Shown piece by piece: positions 61,151 to 64,000 of a stretch of 64,000 nucleotides of DNA. Position numbers and translations under genes: made by a program. The stretch is from positions 69,760 through 133,759 of the forward strand of contig DKAJ01000002.1 in NCBI GenBank assembly GCA_002448815.1, given 5' to 3'. Source of the DNA: Micavibrio sp. UBA6929 (lineage in GTDB: Bacteria > Pseudomonadota > Alphaproteobacteria > Micavibrionales > Micavibrionaceae). The notes under the pieces were generated by a model. The model worked only from the letters and a program-made list of their open reading frames with translations, was not told the DNA's origin and searched no databases. How positions within the stretch are numbered: position 1 is the stretch's first letter; each line of letters begins with the position of its first letter.

Positions 61151-61786
61151 TTACTGCGCGCCTGGTCCGTAATTATCCTGCGCGTATGTGCCGCGTGCGC
61201 AATTGGAATGCGCTCCGGTTTGTGCGCGCACTGCATTTTTGGCGTTTGCTTCGTATTTTTTCAGTTCAAAAATTTTGGCGTATTCATTGCCAAAGCATGT
61301 GCAATATGTTTCTGCATCGACCTTTTTCGGCAATAACAGCGTATTAGACTTACACTGCGTATACTGATTAAAGGCCTCTTCACTGGCATCTATGCATTCA
61401 CGGTCTATCTTTGCCATGATGCTTTTGCGGGTTGCCTGAATGCCGTTTGCAATGCGCTTATCAAGGAATTGTGCCGCTAAACACTCGCAATCATGGTGAG
61501 CGCGCAACGTATCACTATATTCACAATATTGATAAAATGTTTCCGCTTCTTGGATATAGGCATCAGGGATATCCGCATCATCCATTCCTGCCTCAGGCGG
61601 GGCAACGCTTTGCGGCGGCGTTTCTGATGGCTGCGTTTGGTTTTGTGGCGCGGGCTGCTGCGCTTGCTGCTCGGCTTCTTGCTGTAAGATTTCGGCCTCT
61701 AGCGTATCAAGGAAATCTTGCGCATATGCTGGCGCAAAGACGCCGCACACAGATAATGCCAACAGGAAAACAGAAAGAAACTTCAT
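61151..61786 (-). CDS. Secreted Cys-rich protein with duplicated CxC motif
   Basis: A 211-residue protein. A Sec signal peptide (MKFLSVFLLALSVCGVFAPA, cleavage near AYA-QD) is followed by a Gln/Pro-rich linker (about 30-70). The globular part holds two CxC units, DCECLAAQFLDKR and YCTCFGNEYAKIF, each preceded by another Cys, suggesting a duplicated disulfide-bonded helical unit. It ends in a Tyr/Gly-rich tail. I do not recognise a family. It is convergent with the acyl-CoA dehydrogenase gene, 15 bases apart. Confidence 0.7.
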   Translation of the reverse strand: MKFLSVFLLALSVCGVFAPAYAQDFLDTLEAEILQQEAEQQAQQPAPQNQTQPSETPPQSVAPPEAGMDDADIPDAYIQEAETFYQYCEYSDTLRAHHDCECLAAQFLDKRIANGIQATRKSIMAKIDRECIDASEEAFNQYTQCKSNTLLLPKKVDAETYCTCFGNEYAKIFELKKYEANAKNAVRAQTGAHSNCARGTYAQDNYGPGAQ

Positions 61787-61933
61787 GATATAAATAATAG
61801 CATGCGGCACGCACAAAGCAAAAAGTTTTAGATATCCTTCTCAAGCGCACTGAGAAGGCGCAGCACCTGGGCAGAGCTTTCCTCAACCGCATCAATTTCC
61901 GCCAAAGCGCCAGACCTAACGCATAGATATAAA

Positions 61934-61960
61934 AAAACTCCGCAGATTATACGGAGTTTT
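61934..61960. terminator. Bidirectional hairpin terminator after odhB
   Basis: A 9-bp stem (AAAACTCCG 61934-61942, CGGAGTTTT 61952-61960) with a 9-base loop and T runs on both sides lies just after the odhB stop on the minus strand. Confidence 0.85.
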
Positions 61961-61988
61961 TTATTAATTTTATAGGCTAAAACACAGG

Positions 61989-63233
61989 TTATACGTCAAG
62001 AACCATGCGCTGAGGATCTTCAACAAGCTGCTTGATACGAACAAGGAAGCTTACTGCCTCGCGGCCATCGATAATACGGTGATCGTATGAGTGTGCCAAA
62101 TACATCATTGGGCGCGCTGCGATCTCGCCAGAGGGTAGAACTACTGGGCGTTGCTGGATTGAGTGCATGCCCATAATGCCCGATTGTGGTGTGTTCAAAA
62201 TCGGCGTTGAAAGCAATGATCCAAATACACCACCATTTGTGATTGTAAATGTACCGCCCTGCATTTCGTCCATGCCCAGTTTACCATCGCGTGCACGCTT
62301 ACCAAGATCAACGATTTTCGCTTCGATTTCAGCCATGCTCATTTGATCAGCATCACGCAATACAGGAACAACCAGACCTTGTGGTGTCGAAACAGCCACG
62401 CCAATGTTGTAGTAGTTTTTGTAAATGACGCTGTCGCCGCTGATTTCTGCGTTAACGGCTGGGAACTCTTTCAAGGCCTGAACCGCTGCTTTTACGAAGA
62501 ACGACATAAAGCCAAGCTTAATACCATGCTTCTTCTCGAAAGCATCTTTGTATGACTTGCGCACATCCATGACAGGTTTCATGTCAACTTCGTTGAATGT
62601 TGTCAAAATCGCCGCAGTGTTTTGTGCTTCTTTCAAGCGTGATGCGATCACCTGACGCAATTTTGTCATTTTCACTTTTTCTTCGCGGTCGCCTGCGTCA
62701 CGTGCTGGGCCAGCCTTCGCTGGTGCAGGTGCGCTTGCCGCAGGAGCCGCCTTTGGCGCAGATGCAGGCTTAGACGCCAAGAAGTTTTGAACATCTTCTT
62801 TTGTGATGCGGCCATCATCGCCACTTGCTGGGATAGATGATGCATCAAGATTATTATCTGCAATCATTTTACGCACTGCAGGTGATAGTTTTGGCTCGTC
62901 CACTGGCTCAGCTACTGGTGCAGGAGCCGCCGCTGGTGCAGGTTCTTCTTTTGGTGCAGGCGCGGCTTCTTCTTTTGCAGGTGCCGGCGCAGCAGCACCA
63001 CCTTCGCTTAGCTCACCAAGCAATGCGCCAACTTCAACGTTTTCGCCTTCGCCAACTGAGATTTTAGAAATCACACCATCTGCAGGTGCGTTAACTTCTA
63101 ATGTTACTTTATCTGTTTCCAGCTCAACGATAGGCTCATCCGCTTTAACAGCTTCACCTTCTTTTTTCAGCCATTGAGCAACTGTTGCCTCACTTACAGA
63201 TTCACCAAGTGTTGGGACAATAATTTCAGTCAT
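61989..63233 (-). CDS. odhB: Dihydrolipoyllysine succinyltransferase, 2-oxoglutarate dehydrogenase E2
   Basis: A 414-residue core subunit of the 2-oxoglutarate dehydrogenase complex, which passes the succinyl group from E1 to CoA. Layout: lipoyl domain (1-77, lipoyl-Lys in VELETDKVTLEV), Ala/Pro linker, peripheral-subunit-binding domain (LSPAVRKMIADNN..., DGRITKEDV), second linker, catalytic domain with TTFNEVDM, GGTFTITNGG, and catalytic His-Asp in YDHRIIDGREAV. One lipoyl domain is usual for OdhB. E1 (sucA/odhA) would be expected upstream but thiL lies there instead; lpd is at 30.5 kb. Confidence 0.96.
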   Translation of the reverse strand: MTEIIVPTLGESVSEATVAQWLKKEGEAVKADEPIVELETDKVTLEVNAPADGVISKISVGEGENVEVGALLGELSEGGAAAPAPAKEEAAPAPKEEPAPAAAPAPVAEPVDEPKLSPAVRKMIADNNLDASSIPASGDDGRITKEDVQNFLASKPASAPKAAPAASAPAPAKAGPARDAGDREEKVKMTKLRQVIASRLKEAQNTAAILTTFNEVDMKPVMDVRKSYKDAFEKKHGIKLGFMSFFVKAAVQALKEFPAVNAEISGDSVIYKNYYNIGVAVSTPQGLVVPVLRDADQMSMAEIEAKIVDLGKRARDGKLGMDEMQGGTFTITNGGVFGSLLSTPILNTPQSGIMGMHSIQQRPVVLPSGEIAARPMMYLAHSYDHRIIDGREAVSFLVRIKQLVEDPQRMVLDV

Positions 63234-63321
63234 TTTATTCTTTCCGCCTTATGGATTTGTTTATCAATAAATCAAACGATCGAACATTTTACTTACGCCG
63301 ATCAGCATGGAAACACAACCC

Positions 63322-64000
63322 CTAAAAATGTTGCCACCCTTGTTTTTTCGGCAGTTCTAGCTCCTCGCCCGCATCGCCAAGAAGGCTTATCTGACCGCGA
63401 CCTTTTACAAAATGCCCAATGATGGCGGGATGCGCGCCAATTTCTTGTAATGCGCGCAGGCATTGTGCTGTTTTATCCCGTGGAACGCTTAGGGCGATAT
63501 GATAGTCATCACCGCCGACAATGGCCTGCATGGGATCACAATCTGAGATAGGAATCGCGTCCAGATCAAGCGCCGCATCCATCAAGGAGGCCTGCGCCAC
63601 GTGCCCAATATCGGCCAGCAATCCGTCAGAGATATCCACCGCCGCATTTGCATAGGCGCGCACAACGGCCGCCATATCCTTATGATGACGCGGCGGCGCA
63701 ATGGTTTCGCCGCGCTGATATGCGCCATACCCCTCGCCCAGCGCGCCCGTCACTATAATCGCATCGCCATCTTGCGCGCCTGCCCGCGTTATGCCTTTGC
63801 CGCGCGGCTGCAGCCCGATCATTGTTATCGTAATCGATAGTCCCGCCTGCACCGAGGTTGTGTCGCCGCCACTGCAAAACAGGTCAAGTGCATCCTGATC
63901 TGTTTTCAACGCCGCCGTAAACGCCGAAAGCCATCCCGAATCTGGCGCAGACGAAAACGCCACGGCCAGTTGATAACACAGCGGATCTCCCCCGCCAGCG
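63322..64000 (-). CDS. thiL: Thiamine-monophosphate kinase, C-terminal part
   Basis: The 3' part of an AIR-synthase-fold kinase gene; its start lies beyond the window, since the frame continues to base 64000. Visible are LFCSGGDTTSVQAG, GAGEGYGAYQRG-like (here GALGEGYGAYQRG), VDISDGLLADIGHVAQAS, and the late GGDDYHIALSV, which are the metal and ATP motifs of ThiL. It phosphorylates thiamine phosphate to thiamine diphosphate, the cofactor of the E1 partner of OdhB, whose gene begins 88 bases downstream on the same strand. Confidence 0.93.
   Translation of the reverse strand, partial: AGGGDPLCYQLAVAFSSAPDSGWLSAFTAALKTDQDALDLFCSGGDTTSVQAGLSITITMIGLQPRGKGITRAGAQDGDAIIVTGALGEGYGAYQRGETIAPPRHHKDMAAVVRAYANAAVDISDGLLADIGHVAQASLMDAALDLDAIPISDCDPMQAIVGGDDYHIALSVPRDKTAQCLRALQEIGAHPAIIGHFVKGRGQISLLGDAGEELELPKKQGWQHF

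Overview
The window is a gene-dense chromosomal segment of an alphaproteobacterium. Support for this comes from a C4-type 5-aminolevulinate synthase (HemA), a Usg-family protein, an adrenodoxin-type ferredoxin, a CtaA/COX15-type haem A synthase, a three-subunit PetABC cytochrome bc1, a bactofilin, and a receiver protein with the GPDRRR tail often seen in alphaproteobacteria. I cannot place it at genus level from sequence reading alone. I saw no rRNA, tRNA, insertion sequence, prophage or CRISPR array. Genes lie on both strands in short operons, many with 4-base ATGA overlaps and bidirectional hairpin terminators.

Layout. Bases 1-4.5 kb: end of htpG, a secreted orphan, a prepilin-like protein, a zincin-family protein that has lost its zinc motif, and a receiver protein with a small partner and a tiny YjfB-like gene. 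4.5-8.5 kb: hemA with a Fur/Irr-like box, then a DUF2330 protein coupled to a stand-alone RnfD-like membrane protein. 8.6-12.2 kb: an FtsH-like membrane metalloprotease lacking the AAA+ ATPase domain, uvrB and a YdcH-type protein. 12.4-18.3 kb: DUF924, petABC, trmL, hemF and a CCA-adding enzyme. 18.3-21 kb: a hybrid histidine kinase with a NarL/FixJ-type regulator. 21-27.2 kb: a soluble-type lytic transglycosylase, dapA, smpB, usg, a ferredoxin, a membrane protein and ctaA. 27.2-31.9 kb: a lipoprotein, a GNAT enzyme, a secreted orphan, a tandem deaminase-fold protein and lpd.

31.9-40.5 kb is dominated by polyamine synthesis: agmatine deiminase and N-carbamoylputrescine amidase on the minus strand, diverging from carboxy(nor)spermidine synthase and decarboxylase on the plus strand. 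A cold-shock gene, a GGDEF protein and an MFS transporter come next, then an ornithine decarboxylase behind a 31-codon leader ORF. 40.7-45.7 kb: nth, bactofilin, uvrC, a pentapeptide-repeat protein and a MarR-like regulator. 45.7-51.1 kb: an operon argC-argB-argD-argF followed by a Cys/Met-type PLP enzyme. 51.3-59.4 kb: DUF3592, an M20 peptidase, a 1347-residue low-complexity membrane protein, a TrmN6-type methyltransferase and an SLT-domain transglycosylase. 59.5-64 kb: acyl-CoA dehydrogenase, a Cys-rich secreted protein, odhB (2-oxoglutarate dehydrogenase E2) and the 3' part of thiL.

Together the genes describe an aerobic heterotroph: haem synthesis (hemA, hemF, ctaA), bc1 respiration, TCA-cycle E2/E3 subunits, UvrB/UvrC and Nth DNA repair, and arginine synthesis supplying ornithine. 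Putrescine appears to be made by two routes (from ornithine and from agmatine) and passed to the carboxyspermidine route. The most unusual items are the ATPase-less FtsH homologue, the ornithine decarboxylase leader, the tandem deaminase with a degenerate second half, the metal-motif-less zincin and the giant 53.5-57.6 kb protein.
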